Shown here piece by piece: positions 28,301 through 38,834 of a stretch of DNA of 64,000 nt. This DNA comes from Chlamydiota bacterium (GTDB taxonomy: Bacteria; Chlamydiota; Chlamydiia; Chlamydiales; Rhabdochlamydiaceae), in assembly GCA_030916885.1 (NCBI GenBank), contig JAUPVT010000055.1, positions 1 to 64,000 on the forward strand. The letters run 5' to 3'. The stretch's first letter is position 1; every line of letters starts with the position of its first letter. A program made the translations under genes and the position numbers. Below the pieces are notes generated by a model, which had not been told where the DNA came from, did no database searches, and saw only the letters and a list, made by a program, of their open reading frames with translations.

Positions 28301-29098
28301 TTATTTAAAAACATTTTTATGAGGAAAATACTTTTTTAATAAAATAGGTACAAGAGCAAGAAAAGCTAAAACAAGTAAACTTAATTTAATTTGTGTATTA
28401 AAAATGGCAGAAAAAGAGAAGTCGGTTTCATTTCTAAAAAAGGTAGAAAGACCTCCTCCTGCCTGCGCTAGCACAATGATTAAAGGTAAAACCCCAACAC
28501 AAGTTGTCCAAATAAATGTGTAGGTATTTACTCGAAAAACAGCAGAAAGTAAATTAATTAACCAAAAAGGTAGGATATGACTGAAACGCAAGAAAAGTAG
28601 ATAGCTGATTTCATAGCGGTAAAAAGACTCTCTTAAATGAATGAAATAGGTCTTTTTTCTATGGGAGAGAAATTGAAAAAATGCAGTGCGCATAATAAAA
28701 AAAAATATAACTGCCCCTAATGTTTCAGAAAAGCAAGTATAGGCAATTGCCAATGGCAAGGGGAACAAGAACCCAGCAACCAGTGTTAATAGGGTAGAAG
28801 CTGGAATAATCAATATTACTGAGATTGTATGAATCAAAATAAAACAGAATCCAGATAAAATGGGATATTCCTGTACATATTTCTCCCAAATAACATGCTG
28901 GGACTTAATGAGATTAAAGTCTAATGCCTTGTATTTTCCTGTTAAGAAAAAATACAAGACAAAGGACAAGATAAGTAAAATAGGCAAAAAGGGTAGCCAT
29001 TTTCTAATCACTAAATAGCCTTTAATTAACAGATGTAAGCTGACCCAGAGCTTGCACATCTTCTTTAGAAGTAAGCTCATAGCGAAAGTTTTTATCAT
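28301..29098 (-). CDS. TVP38/TMEM64 (VTT-domain) membrane protein
   Basis: LVAGFLFPLPLAIAYTCFSETLGAVIFFFIMRTAF...LLFLRFSHILPFWLINLLSAVFRV. Confidence 0.87.
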   Translation of the reverse strand: MIKTFAMSLLLKKMCKLWVSLHLLIKGYLVIRKWLPFLPILLILSFVLYFFLTGKYKALDFNLIKSQHVIWEKYVQEYPILSGFCFILIHTISVILIIPASTLLTLVAGFLFPLPLAIAYTCFSETLGAVIFFFIMRTAFFQFLSHRKKTYFIHLRESFYRYEISYLLFLRFSHILPFWLINLLSAVFRVNTYTFIWTTCVGVLPLIIVLAQAGGGLSTFFRNETDFSFSAIFNTQIKLSLLVLAFLALVPILLKKYFPHKNVFK

Positions 29099-31895
29099 CT
29101 GTCATAATACCTTCTACTAAAACAGCCAATCTGCGAGAGTTCTTTCGAGAGATCAATTTTTCAGCGGCTATGCAAAAATTATTATAAGATAGATCTTTTA
29201 GGCTATTTATTTGCTTATTTACCCATGCAAAATCTTGATAATAAAAAGCTAATTTAGCGGTTTCTATTGCTTTATTAAACATGTTTTCTGGTCTCATCTT
29301 AAGAGAGGTAATTAAACTGGTGCGGATTTTTTTAAAGCGCTCTAAAGAAATTTCTAAAGGTAGATTTTTACTAAAATCTTCCAAAAATAATTCAAAACGC
29401 GCTAATAAATCAGTGGGGGTATGGGTACTAGATTGCACTGCAAAATATTGCAGAAGCTGCTTTTCTTTTTCATCATCCCAGGCTTTAGCTATATAAGCTG
29501 TTTGTTGTTTAGTGCGCAATGTTTCAAAAAAAGCGCTTTGCAGAGCTTGACCTAAGGTTTGTTGAATAGCCCATGATTCAAAACTAAATGGCCCTTCTTG
29601 TAAAAGCAGCAAAGCAGCAGCTCCTTGTCGATTTGTCTCAAAAGCAAGCTTATAAGGCCCATGCAGATCGGATAAGAGAAGAACTTTAGCTTTAGCTTGA
29701 CTCTGAAGAGAATAGGGATTTGCAGCCAAAATTGTTTGTAATTCTCTGTAGAGCTCTGTTGCTAGAGATTGATTGAGATTTCCATATAAAAGAGCTTGCA
29801 TATAAAGGCATTGACTAAATCTCTCTGAGAAATCACACAAATCTTTTAGGCAAGTTTTTTGTAAGGCTAGTAATTTTTGCTGGCTAGTAGGTTGATCAAA
29901 AATAACCCCGCCCATTTGTTCTGAAGCTTGACATAAAGGGAGCTCTTTAGAAGCATTTTCATAATTAGCAGCTAAAGAGCTGACATAAATCTGAAATTTT
30001 TCTTGAGAACAAACAACCAACTTAGATGCTTGAAACACTTTCTTAGTAAATAAAGGCATTTTTTCACTAAGCCCTTGAATGTAGAAAATAGCCTCTAAAG
30101 GTTTTAGTTTTAGTTCTATTTGAATTCCCGCATCTTTAGCAAAGGATAAATCGTCAGCAAGTAAATCCTGGAGAGCATAAGACCATAAATCAGCTAATAC
30201 TTGAGCCTTCGGGGTCTGGTCGAAAAGTGGCGATTTGAGCTGAAATATAAAAACAGTTTCTGGAGTACGGTAATAACTATCAGCCAAAAAGTATATTTCA
30301 GAACCCTCATCTTGATGAATCAAAGTGGGTATTTCTTGAAAAGATGTGTTTTGTAGAGTTAATTGGTTAGGTATATAAGGATTTTGCCCTGGTAGGTTAA
30401 TCTCTTTGTTAATCCCAGCTTTTTCCCAGACTTGTAGTCTCTTTTGATCAATGGGAATCATTGCGTATTCTGCCTGCATCCATTTTTCTTTTCGATCGGG
30501 AATCACTCCTACTCTGCTCGGATCTGCAATGACGAAATAGACGCACTTGGGGGGCGTTAGTGTATTTAAAAAGTTATGAATTCTTTGAGGGGCAAAAACA
30601 GTCGGAATCTTCGTTTTAATAGGATAAGAGCTAAGATCTTCATAAAGCATATCAGAAGCTGTTTCTGAAGCCATTTCAAAGGTATCTTTTCTAGATTGAT
30701 ATTGATAATCTATCATTGCCATGGTTTTAAACTCTTGAAATAGATAATCAGGGATTTTTTCTACTCTCAAGAGCTCGAGTGCTGAAAATATATAGGATAT
30801 AGCATTATCAATTTGCAAAAGACCGGAATCGGTTAAACAGACTTCAATACAAAAAAGTAGGCTATCTTTACTGAAACGATCACAACTAACATTGAAATTT
30901 TCCGCAATGTTTTCCTTCTTTAATTTAGCAAATAAGCTCCCTTTTACCTCTTTATTGAGAATATAAGTGATAAATTCAGGGACTTTTTCTTCTAGATTAG
31001 CAGCGAATTCTTTTGGGACCTCCCAGCATAAAGAAAGAGTCTTTAGATCTTTAACCGGTTTGATAAAAATCATGCTCCCTTTCTGCTGACTAGACAATAA
31101 AAAACTTGGAGGGATTTTTTTTTGGTAGGTCGTATTAGTAATAGGCGAAAATTTGTTAACGGCTAAATCCCTCATTTCAGTAATACTTAGAGAAGAAATC
31201 ATGATTAAATGCATACAGTTTGCATTATAATGGTTTGAGTACCAATTTTTTAAATCAGATTGGGGGATTTTACAAAGAGTATCTTTATTTCCAGTAGAAA
31301 ATTTGCAATTTGGATGATCTGGATTTCCTGTCTCTTTTAAAATCATATACTGGCGCCATCCATCATGCTCTATATTTTTAGCATGTTCATTATCAACAGC
31401 ATTAAGTTCTCTTTGTATACAGCTTGTAGAAAATAAAGGATCGATAAAAAAATGAGAAAGACGATCAATGGCTTGCGTATAAGCATCGTTATGAATGGAA
31501 AACATGTAAACGGTTCGATCTGGAGCCGTATAAGCATTTACCTTACCTCCATGATCTTTAATAAATTGCATATACTCAGATTCGTCTGGATAAGCTTCAG
31601 TCCCCATAAATAACATGTGTTCTAAAAAATGAGCTATCCCAGGGTGATCATCATTCCAAGAACCAGCTCCTACACAAATACCTGCACTAGATTGAGGGGT
31701 ATCTTTATCGGAAATTAGAAGAATTTTCAATCCATTTTCTAGAATGATTTTTTCAGTTTTTCTTTCAGCAATAGAAGGAGTAAAAATAGGGAGCGTGCAT
31801 TGATCCTGAATAATCGTATACGAAAGAGCGGATGGATCTACTGCGCATAAAGGAGCACTCAAGCAAATTAAAGGTAAAAAATACTTCATGATCAA
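29022..31895 (-). CDS. M16 insulinase/pitrilysin-family zinc protease
   Basis: 957 aa; HFLEHMLFMGTEAYPDESEYMQFIKDHGGKVNAYT (HxxEH); signal peptide MKYFLPLICLSAPLCA. Confidence 0.95.
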   Translation of the reverse strand: MIMKYFLPLICLSAPLCAVDPSALSYTIIQDQCTLPIFTPSIAERKTEKIILENGLKILLISDKDTPQSSAGICVGAGSWNDDHPGIAHFLEHMLFMGTEAYPDESEYMQFIKDHGGKVNAYTAPDRTVYMFSIHNDAYTQAIDRLSHFFIDPLFSTSCIQRELNAVDNEHAKNIEHDGWRQYMILKETGNPDHPNCKFSTGNKDTLCKIPQSDLKNWYSNHYNANCMHLIMISSLSITEMRDLAVNKFSPITNTTYQKKIPPSFLLSSQQKGSMIFIKPVKDLKTLSLCWEVPKEFAANLEEKVPEFITYILNKEVKGSLFAKLKKENIAENFNVSCDRFSKDSLLFCIEVCLTDSGLLQIDNAISYIFSALELLRVEKIPDYLFQEFKTMAMIDYQYQSRKDTFEMASETASDMLYEDLSSYPIKTKIPTVFAPQRIHNFLNTLTPPKCVYFVIADPSRVGVIPDRKEKWMQAEYAMIPIDQKRLQVWEKAGINKEINLPGQNPYIPNQLTLQNTSFQEIPTLIHQDEGSEIYFLADSYYRTPETVFIFQLKSPLFDQTPKAQVLADLWSYALQDLLADDLSFAKDAGIQIELKLKPLEAIFYIQGLSEKMPLFTKKVFQASKLVVCSQEKFQIYVSSLAANYENASKELPLCQASEQMGGVIFDQPTSQQKLLALQKTCLKDLCDFSERFSQCLYMQALLYGNLNQSLATELYRELQTILAANPYSLQSQAKAKVLLLSDLHGPYKLAFETNRQGAAALLLLQEGPFSFESWAIQQTLGQALQSAFFETLRTKQQTAYIAKAWDDEKEKQLLQYFAVQSSTHTPTDLLARFELFLEDFSKNLPLEISLERFKKIRTSLITSLKMRPENMFNKAIETAKLAFYYQDFAWVNKQINSLKDLSYNNFCIAAEKLISRKNSRRLAVLVEGIMTDDKNFRYELTSKEDVQALGQLTSVN

Positions 31896-32283
31896 CCCCT
31901 TATCTTAAAAATGTTATACTCTGCATTCTGATTTAAAATTCTTTTTTTGTCGAGGAAACAGAAAAGAGGATTTTTGAATTAATTATTTTGATTTCTATCT
32001 TTGTAATAACATTGTCAAAGCAGAAGGAGAGATTACCTTTATAGAGTGGGATTCTTTTAGCTATCAGCTCATAAAAAACTTGAAAAACATACATGAAATA
32101 TTCCATTTAGATTGAGGAAGGTTAGAGTAATAGATATACCATTACTCAATACTCAAATTTTGTATAATCATTATTGGGTTTTGGTGCTGCTTATGGTCGT
32201 AGAGTTGTTTTTGATTTCAATAAGAATAACTGTCGTTGCTTAGGAAAGTTGCTTTATATAGGTAGAGATAGAGAAAAAAAATA

Positions 32284-32365
32284 GGAGAAAAGCTTCATCC
32301 ATTTTGTCTGGAAGTTGTTCCTCAAATTCTCTTAAACACAAACTTCAGTCCAGAAAATTGATATA
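32284..32365 (+). pseudogene. C-terminal remnant of a paralogue of the 32516..33595 gene
   Basis: GEKLHPFCLEVVPQIL vs EETLYPFCLEIVPQFS in the intact gene. Confidence 0.6.
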
Positions 32366-32515
32366 CTTACAAATAAGGGAGTAATTAAAAAGAGGTTAGC
32401 AAAGAGCTCTTAACTTGCTTTTTAAATTTTAATCTTGAATAAAGCTGTCATTAATTTAAATAATTTATTACTATCTATCTGCTTCATTAAAACCCAAGAT
32501 TAAAAGGAGTCTATT

Positions 32516-33595
32516 ATGCCCTCGAATAATTTATGTAAGTCTGGTGCTCATCAAGCAAGTTATTCAACCAAACAAGAAGAAATTTTAAGCATTCCTAACG
32601 AGCAACAAATGCTAGCAGATCGACTGGCTGATAACATATTTAATGCTATTTATAACGCTACACGATCTCAAAGCCCATCAGTAGTTAGAAAAAATTTTAA
32701 ATATTTACAAGAGAGGTTATCATCTTCTCTAGGTAAGCAAATCAGTTTTAAGCTATATGACCAAAATCAAGTAAATTACCAAGAGCTAAAGCTTCGTATT
32801 AAAGCTCCAGAAGTAAGCAGTGATGTACCTATTTTTTTGAGAGAAGATATAAAAGATACTATTGGTTTATCAGAGCCTCTCCTTGCTACATTGCAAAAGT
32901 CAGAAGAATGCACGACTATTTTGAACCTTCTTCAAGTAAACTTTCCAAAGCTAACTTCATCTTTTTTTAATAAAGAAACAAAAATACCAAGATTTATTGT
33001 TTCTTCACCTATTCCTTTAAATCAAGAGGGTAAGGGAAATTTTTTTCCTCAAATAGAATCAGAAGGACAGGTTGCCTATATAGCATGGGACTCTTCTGGT
33101 TCTCAGATAGCAAAAGGGTTTAAAGAAAAAACATGTGATATTCTACTTAAAAATAAAGAGGCTTTTTGTGGGGTTGGTTTATCTCAAGCTGATTTGGAAG
33201 AAATAGAAGAAGGAGCTGGAGTATCTGATCATTTTATAACTTCGAAGGTTACGGTAATAGGTATTCTCGTTGCTAAGCCATTAACCTATATACAATCATG
33301 GTGGTTAAACGGTGGTAGAATTGCTTGTGATAGTGACTCTGATGAGGACAGCCTTTGTTCCGATGTGCTAATTGCTAGAGGTCCTTTATCAAGAAGTGAT
33401 CCAACTACTTTTGGGATGCTTGGAATTCAAGGAGCTACTGTTTCTTCTCATTTACAAAATTTGCCGGATAGGCCAAAAAAACTAGAAGAAACGCTTTACC
33501 CATTTTGCTTAGAAATTGTTCCTCAATTTTCTTCAAAACAAAATCCAGTTAAGGAAGAAGATCTTGTAATGGCGGTAGAAGCTCTACTTCAATAA
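32516..33595 (+). CDS. Hypothetical 359-aa protein, no recognised domain
   Basis: Long ORF preceded by aaaaggag; hydrophilic; acidic DSDSDEDS stretch; C-terminal NLPDRPKKLEETLYPFCLEIVPQF. Confidence 0.8.
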   Translation: MPSNNLCKSGAHQASYSTKQEEILSIPNEQQMLADRLADNIFNAIYNATRSQSPSVVRKNFKYLQERLSSSLGKQISFKLYDQNQVNYQELKLRIKAPEVSSDVPIFLREDIKDTIGLSEPLLATLQKSEECTTILNLLQVNFPKLTSSFFNKETKIPRFIVSSPIPLNQEGKGNFFPQIESEGQVAYIAWDSSGSQIAKGFKEKTCDILLKNKEAFCGVGLSQADLEEIEEGAGVSDHFITSKVTVIGILVAKPLTYIQSWWLNGGRIACDSDSDEDSLCSDVLIARGPLSRSDPTTFGMLGIQGATVSSHLQNLPDRPKKLEETLYPFCLEIVPQFSSKQNPVKEEDLVMAVEALLQ

Positions 33596-34034
33596 AAAAT
33601 ATTTTTACAGTTGAAAAATTAAATTTCAGATAAAATTATCATATATTTTATAAACTACTAACTCTGCACACTCTTTAATGGGTGTGCATATTTATTGACT
33701 GATCTTTAAAAATACAACTCTTCAAGATACCTTAAGGCAGAAAATTAATTTATTATAATTAGTGTTATTTAATTTAATATTTATTACTAAAGGAGTATTA
33801 ATTAATGTATAGAATATAAAATTACTTTAACTCTAATAGAAACTTTCTCCAAGTAGTTCTCGGAATTGGAGAGAAAAAGCGTTTATATTAAGCTAGTGAT
33901 ACTGAGATTCCAATGGCTCCTCAAAGAGCATAGAGAACCCTAGACTCTACCATTTTAAGAAACAAATATTCTTAGAGAAACGTTCTCTTTTTGAGGAAGA
34001 TGATCAGGAGTTAGGGATTTCTAGATATATATTA

Positions 34035-34292
34035 TTGTTGTTCAAAAAAATAGGTATTTTGATTTTTCATTCATTTAGTATTGGGTCTAATATCCGTGGT
34101 AATGAGAAATCAGTAGATTTAAATGCTCTTTTTGGAAATGAAGACTTGCCCGATAGAGAGTTAAGATCAGAAGAACAAGCATTTCCATTTGGTATAGAAA
34201 TTATTTCTTTAAAACCGGAGTTTTGGTTTTCTATCAGGCAACTAGCCCTAAACTTTTCTTGTTTTGGCCCCTTTTTTTGGTTGTTTTTGTAA
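34035..34292 (+). pseudogene. Second remnant related to the 32516..33595 gene
   Basis: EDLPDRELRSEEQAFPFGIEIISLK vs QNLPDRPKKLEETLYPFCLEIVPQF; upstream sequence frameshifted. Confidence 0.55.
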
Positions 34293-34466
34293 ATGAAGCT
34301 TATGTAATAACAAGAGGGTTTTTTTTGTCTTATTTTTCCTATTCTTAATTAAATCCAACATTCAGGTTTAAAAAATCTTTAGAAAAAAACCAGTTTGGAG
34401 AAGCAAGCTCATAATGGCCATAGATATCCAATTTCAAGAACAAGCATTTGCAGATTTGTCTCAATT

Positions 34467-35471
34467 TTAGAAAAAGTCATTATACATCTTGCGTACCAAA
34501 TTACAGATGAATTCTGCACGTTCTTTGCGCCGTGCATGTTTATCTGGTGATTTTTTTAGAGCGTAGTTTTCCATGTCAATTTCAGGACCAAATGCTATTT
34601 GGATAGGTCCATAGCCCACCGTTCGTGATTCTCCTAGTTCTACTTGAATAGCTTTAGGAGGGGGGAGAATAGCGTAGGTTTTTAAAGCTAGAGGATAAAA
34701 ATGCGTAGGGCATAAAGAGCGTTTAGCCATGAGATAAAACATTTCGATGCTAGGAGGATCAAAATCTGCTACTTCAATAACTCCTTTACTATTGCTTCTA
34801 TCTCGACCACCACTAGGAGCTACATAGATAATATTCCCTCCTTTTTTTAAGAGGTAACTCATAGTATCCATAGTTTTTTTATTGTGAAGCTGCTTTTTCA
34901 TCTTGAGTTCAGGAGGATTGTCAATATAGCGCTTTGAATAGATACACAATAAATTACAGCCTAGGCTTAGAGGAACCGCTAATGGATCGCTAATTACACG
35001 ATCTCCAGCAACAAAAATGAGCTCCTCTGAAATCTTTGGAAATTTTTTCTCTAATAAAATGTTAATCATTTGAGGATCCCCCTCAGATTGATGATTAGCA
35101 AAAAGAACAACATTGTCTTTGTTCTTTAAGTGAGAATTCATTTCCTCTAGGTAGGGTTCTCCTTTTAAAGAAGAAGGAGGTATATCGATAAGAGGTCTTA
35201 CAAAATCAAGAGCAAATTTGTGATAATCAAAATCTTTACGCAATCGTTGATGGTAATGAGAAAAAGAAAAAGGAGAAGAGCATTGCAGAATGACAAGTTC
35301 TAAAAAGGTAAGGAAAATCTGTTCTGTTTTTTCTCTGGCCTGCAGAGCTGCTGCTTTATATTCTAAATAAAATCCGCGCAAAATTGTAGCGGATTTCTTA
35401 GGGATGAGATTTTGGTTAATAGCAAGCTGCAGCTGCTCTAAAAATGAATTAGATTTCGAGTTTTTTTCCAT
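34467..35471 (-). CDS. plsB: Glycerol-3-phosphate acyltransferase, chloroplast-like soluble type
   Basis: 334 aa; VVLFANHQSEGDPQMI, FVAGDRVISDPLAVPLSLGCNLLCIYSKRYI, GGNIIYVAPSGGRDR. Confidence 0.92.
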   Translation of the reverse strand: MEKNSKSNSFLEQLQLAINQNLIPKKSATILRGFYLEYKAAALQAREKTEQIFLTFLELVILQCSSPFSFSHYHQRLRKDFDYHKFALDFVRPLIDIPPSSLKGEPYLEEMNSHLKNKDNVVLFANHQSEGDPQMINILLEKKFPKISEELIFVAGDRVISDPLAVPLSLGCNLLCIYSKRYIDNPPELKMKKQLHNKKTMDTMSYLLKKGGNIIYVAPSGGRDRSNSKGVIEVADFDPPSIEMFYLMAKRSLCPTHFYPLALKTYAILPPPKAIQVELGESRTVGYGPIQIAFGPEIDMENYALKKSPDKHARRKERAEFICNLVRKMYNDFF

Positions 35472-36987
35472 TGATTATTGAATAAAATTGAAATTCATTT
35501 AAATGTAGGTTGTCATTACTCTCAAAAGAGAGTTGTGCATGCCAGCTTTCTACTAGTTTTATCAAATTTTTCTTATCATATTGATTTAAATAGGTTTCTA
35601 ATTCTGGATGAGTAACTAATTTGAGACCAAAGTGTTGTTGTTGGCAAATTAGCTTTTTAAGAGCCCGTTTAATTTCAATGGAGACGCTTTCATGATTTTT
35701 TATCATTCCGCTTCCGTGACAATAAGGACAGCTTATAAACATGGTTTGAGTAAGAGATTCTCGGCTACGTTGCCTAGTCATTTCGACCAAACCAAACTCG
35801 CTCATACCTGAAATTGTACATTTGGCCGAATCATCTTTCATTGCCTCTTTTAAGCGCTCTAAGACTCGACGTTGATTTTTACGAGAGCGCATATCGATAA
35901 AATCACAAATGATTAAACCTCCGATATTGCGCAAACGAAGTTGACGAGCGATTTCTTCTGCAGCTTCCATATTAATATGTACTAATGCTTCTTCTACATC
36001 AGATGCCGAACTTTGAGAGCGTCCTGAGTTTACATCAATTGTGAACATTGCCTCTGTTCGATCAAAGAATAAATAACCACCGCTTGGGAGCCAAATTTTA
36101 CGTCGCAGAGCTCTTTCAATTTCTCTTTCTGCTCCAAATCTTTCAAACATGGGCACTTTATCTCTATACAACTCAATTTTTAAATGGTGCTCTGATGCGT
36201 ATTTTGTATACATGCGTTTACATCTTTGATAAACAGAGTGATCATCAACCAATAAGCGCTCAAACTTCTTGTCAATTGCACTTAAAATAGCACGCTTAAT
36301 TAGATCGGATTCTTCATATAAGCATGTGGGTTTATTGGCTTTATGAAATTGATCGATAATGTGCTGCCATGTTTTAAGAAGCTCGCTTGCTTCATTAATA
36401 AGCATTTCAGCAGAAGCATTCATGCTTGCTGTTCGGCAAATAAGGCCCATGTCTTGGGGCATTTCAAAAGCACGAATAAGTTTTTTTAATCGATCTCTTG
36501 AAGCAGGGTCTTCTATCTTACGCGATACCCCTCGATGTGGAGTGTTAGGTAGTAAAACAAGATATCTACCCGGAATAGATATGTTAGAGGTTAACCGCGC
36601 TCCTTTAGTGCCTATTGGTTCTTTTACTACCTGTACAAGTACAGATTGCTCTGGCTTTAAGAGCTTAGAAATGTCAGTCTCTTTGCGTTGCTTTGGCTGC
36701 TTTGCGGAGATCTGATGATTCCATTCAAAATCCATATCAAATATTTCTTGAAACTTTTGCGTGTTTTCCAAAATATCAGAAATATGGATAAATCCATTTT
36801 CTCCTTCATTAATATCAATGAAAGCAGATTGGATATTGTGTAAAATATTTGTTACACATCCGCGATAAATATTACCGGCTATTTGTCGATTTTTCTTTCT
36901 TTCTACAATCAAATCATAAAGAGTTCCGTGTTTAAGCACAGCATAACGAACTTCTTTTGACTCGATATTTAATAAAATTTCTTGCAT
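35449..36987 (-). CDS. rng: Ribonuclease E/G family protein
   Basis: 512 aa; GCVTNILHNIQSAFIDINEGENGFIHISDI, FTIDVNSGRS, GGLIICDFIDMRSRKNQRRV, CPYCHGSG. Confidence 0.95.
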   Translation of the reverse strand: MQEILLNIESKEVRYAVLKHGTLYDLIVERKKNRQIAGNIYRGCVTNILHNIQSAFIDINEGENGFIHISDILENTQKFQEIFDMDFEWNHQISAKQPKQRKETDISKLLKPEQSVLVQVVKEPIGTKGARLTSNISIPGRYLVLLPNTPHRGVSRKIEDPASRDRLKKLIRAFEMPQDMGLICRTASMNASAEMLINEASELLKTWQHIIDQFHKANKPTCLYEESDLIKRAILSAIDKKFERLLVDDHSVYQRCKRMYTKYASEHHLKIELYRDKVPMFERFGAEREIERALRRKIWLPSGGYLFFDRTEAMFTIDVNSGRSQSSASDVEEALVHINMEAAEEIARQLRLRNIGGLIICDFIDMRSRKNQRRVLERLKEAMKDDSAKCTISGMSEFGLVEMTRQRSRESLTQTMFISCPYCHGSGMIKNHESVSIEIKRALKKLICQQQHFGLKLVTHPELETYLNQYDKKNLIKLVESWHAQLSFESNDNLHLNEFQFYSIINGKKLEI

Positions 36988-37051
36988 CGGGTCCTTTAAG
37001 CGAACAGATTTTAGTGAGTATATGACTTAAAAGAAGTAATCCTATAAGATT

Positions 37052-38074
37052 TTATGTTCTTTTTCCAGAAAAAAGCAAAGATTGCAACTGTTCTTTAACC
37101 TTGTCAATAAAATTATATTTAATTAACTGACAAGCATTATTAATGCTGCTTAGGATGCTCGAAGAAGATCCTTCTCCATGGCACTTGATCACAATTTTAT
37201 CAATTCCTGCAAGAAGGGCTCCTGGGTATTTAGAATAGTCGAGCTTTTGACGTAATTCATGAAGGGCTCTTTGTAATGGCAAAGAATGCGTTTCTTTGTC
37301 AATATCACTAATCATTTTTAGAATATTAAAAGCGATTCCTTCAGAGGTTTTTAAAAAAATATTACCGGTAAACCCATCAGTGATTAATACATCCAATTCT
37401 GTTTGAAATACATTTCTAGCTTCTACGTTCCCTATAAATATAAAATCATTTTTATCAGATAAATGCTTTAGAATTTGATAGGCGTCTCTTAACTCAGGAG
37501 TGCCTTTTTTTGCTTCTGAGCCAATATTTAAAAGTGCCAATTTAGGGAAAACAATACCTCGACTTTTTTGATAGGCAATTCCCATGGTAGCGAAATGCAC
37601 AAGGTGAGTTGCTTTATAAGAAATACTAGCTCCTACATCGAGTAGAGCAATCTTCGATTGATGTCCAGGGAACAGGGTTAGTAAGGCTGGTCTTTTTAAG
37701 CCAGATAGTGAGGATAGGTGTAGCTTTGCACAGCTCATTAAAGCACCTGTATTTCCTGCTGAAATAAAGGCATGCAAATGCCCTTCTTTTAACATACGAA
37801 TTCCCATACATAAAGAGGAGTGAGGCTTACGCTTAATGGCAACTAAGGGCAGCTCATGCATGTAAATGACTTCCTGTACAGGAAAGAAAGAAATTAAAGC
37901 GGAAGGGGAAGAGATACCTTCAAACACTTCTGAAGTGCCAAACAAAGTCAAATAAATGGGATCATCAAATGAGCTATAGTGCAAGAGAATAATTTTAAGC
38001 AATTCTCTTGCCGGGGCATCGCTTCCCATTAAGTCAATGCCAATGGATAGGGATGACTTAATCTTTCCTCTCAC
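37052..38074 (-). CDS. plsX: Phosphate acyltransferase PlsX
   Basis: IGIDLMGSDAPARELL, FISAGNTGALMSCAKL, ALLDVGAS, DVLITDGFTGNIFLKTSEG. Confidence 0.96.
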   Translation of the reverse strand: MRGKIKSSLSIGIDLMGSDAPARELLKIILLHYSSFDDPIYLTLFGTSEVFEGISSPSALISFFPVQEVIYMHELPLVAIKRKPHSSLCMGIRMLKEGHLHAFISAGNTGALMSCAKLHLSSLSGLKRPALLTLFPGHQSKIALLDVGASISYKATHLVHFATMGIAYQKSRGIVFPKLALLNIGSEAKKGTPELRDAYQILKHLSDKNDFIFIGNVEARNVFQTELDVLITDGFTGNIFLKTSEGIAFNILKMISDIDKETHSLPLQRALHELRQKLDYSKYPGALLAGIDKIVIKCHGEGSSSSILSSINNACQLIKYNFIDKVKEQLQSLLFSGKRT

Positions 38075-38240
38075 TGACTACCAAACGTCCTGCATAAAAT
38101 CCACAATGAGAGCAAATGCGATGAGACAAGCAGCTTTGAGCGCAATTCGTGCAACTATTTACGTTTTTTGGTTTTTTAGCGTGGTGAGCACGGCGGGAAT
38201 TCTTTCGAGCATTAGAAGTGCGATTACGGGGTACAGCCAT
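38058..38240 (-). CDS. rpmF: 50S ribosomal protein L32
   Basis: MAVPRNRTSNARKNSRRAHHAKKPKNVNSCTNCAQSCLSHRICSHCGFYAGRLV. Confidence 0.96.
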   Translation of the reverse strand: MAVPRNRTSNARKNSRRAHHAKKPKNVNSCTNCAQSCLSHRICSHCGFYAGRLVVSERKD

Positions 38241-38297
38241 GATTAAATACTCCTTAAAAAATCATTTGGATTATTTATAACTAATTTAAGATTTTAT

Positions 38298-38780
38298 TTA
38301 AAGTTCAATGAAAAAATTGTCTCCTGCAAAAGGAAAATAGACGTCTTTTTTGTTGCTAGGGTCATCTTTTGTAGGGGTTTTTAAATATTTTTTTAATAGA
38401 GGCCTGTCTGGGCAATTACCTTGATTACACTCGGAAAAAGAGGGGACTAGATTGAGAATGGTAGAGCGTATTTCATCGGTAAAGTCAAAAACAGCACCTT
38501 TAATTTCAGATAATGCTATCGAAAAGCAGGTATTGTCTATTTTTAAAAAATTTTCTGTCATTGCATTGCAAATAGAGCAGGGGATAAAAGCATTGATATT
38601 TAGCGTAAACTGTATAATTAAATGATCATTTGCTAAATAGGCTTCTGCTTCTAGCTTGAATATTTTATCAAAGGCAAGATCCTGTTCATCAATTTCTAAA
38701 AAATTAGATGAAATGCTTTCAGAAATCCTTTCTATTTGACCTGTTTTAAGACGGTCGATGTAAATATGTAATTCTTTCAT
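38298..38780 (-). CDS. YceD-like (DUF177) protein
   Basis: Upstream of rpmF; CSICNAMTENFLKID and CNQGNCPDRPLLKKYL. Confidence 0.78.
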   Translation of the reverse strand: MKELHIYIDRLKTGQIERISESISSNFLEIDEQDLAFDKIFKLEAEAYLANDHLIIQFTLNINAFIPCSICNAMTENFLKIDNTCFSIALSEIKGAVFDFTDEIRSTILNLVPSFSECNQGNCPDRPLLKKYLKTPTKDDPSNKKDVYFPFAGDNFFIEL

Positions 38781-38834
38781 AAAGTAGACCAAATTTAGTA
38801 AAAACCTGTATTTTTTTCTAGATAAAATAAGATT

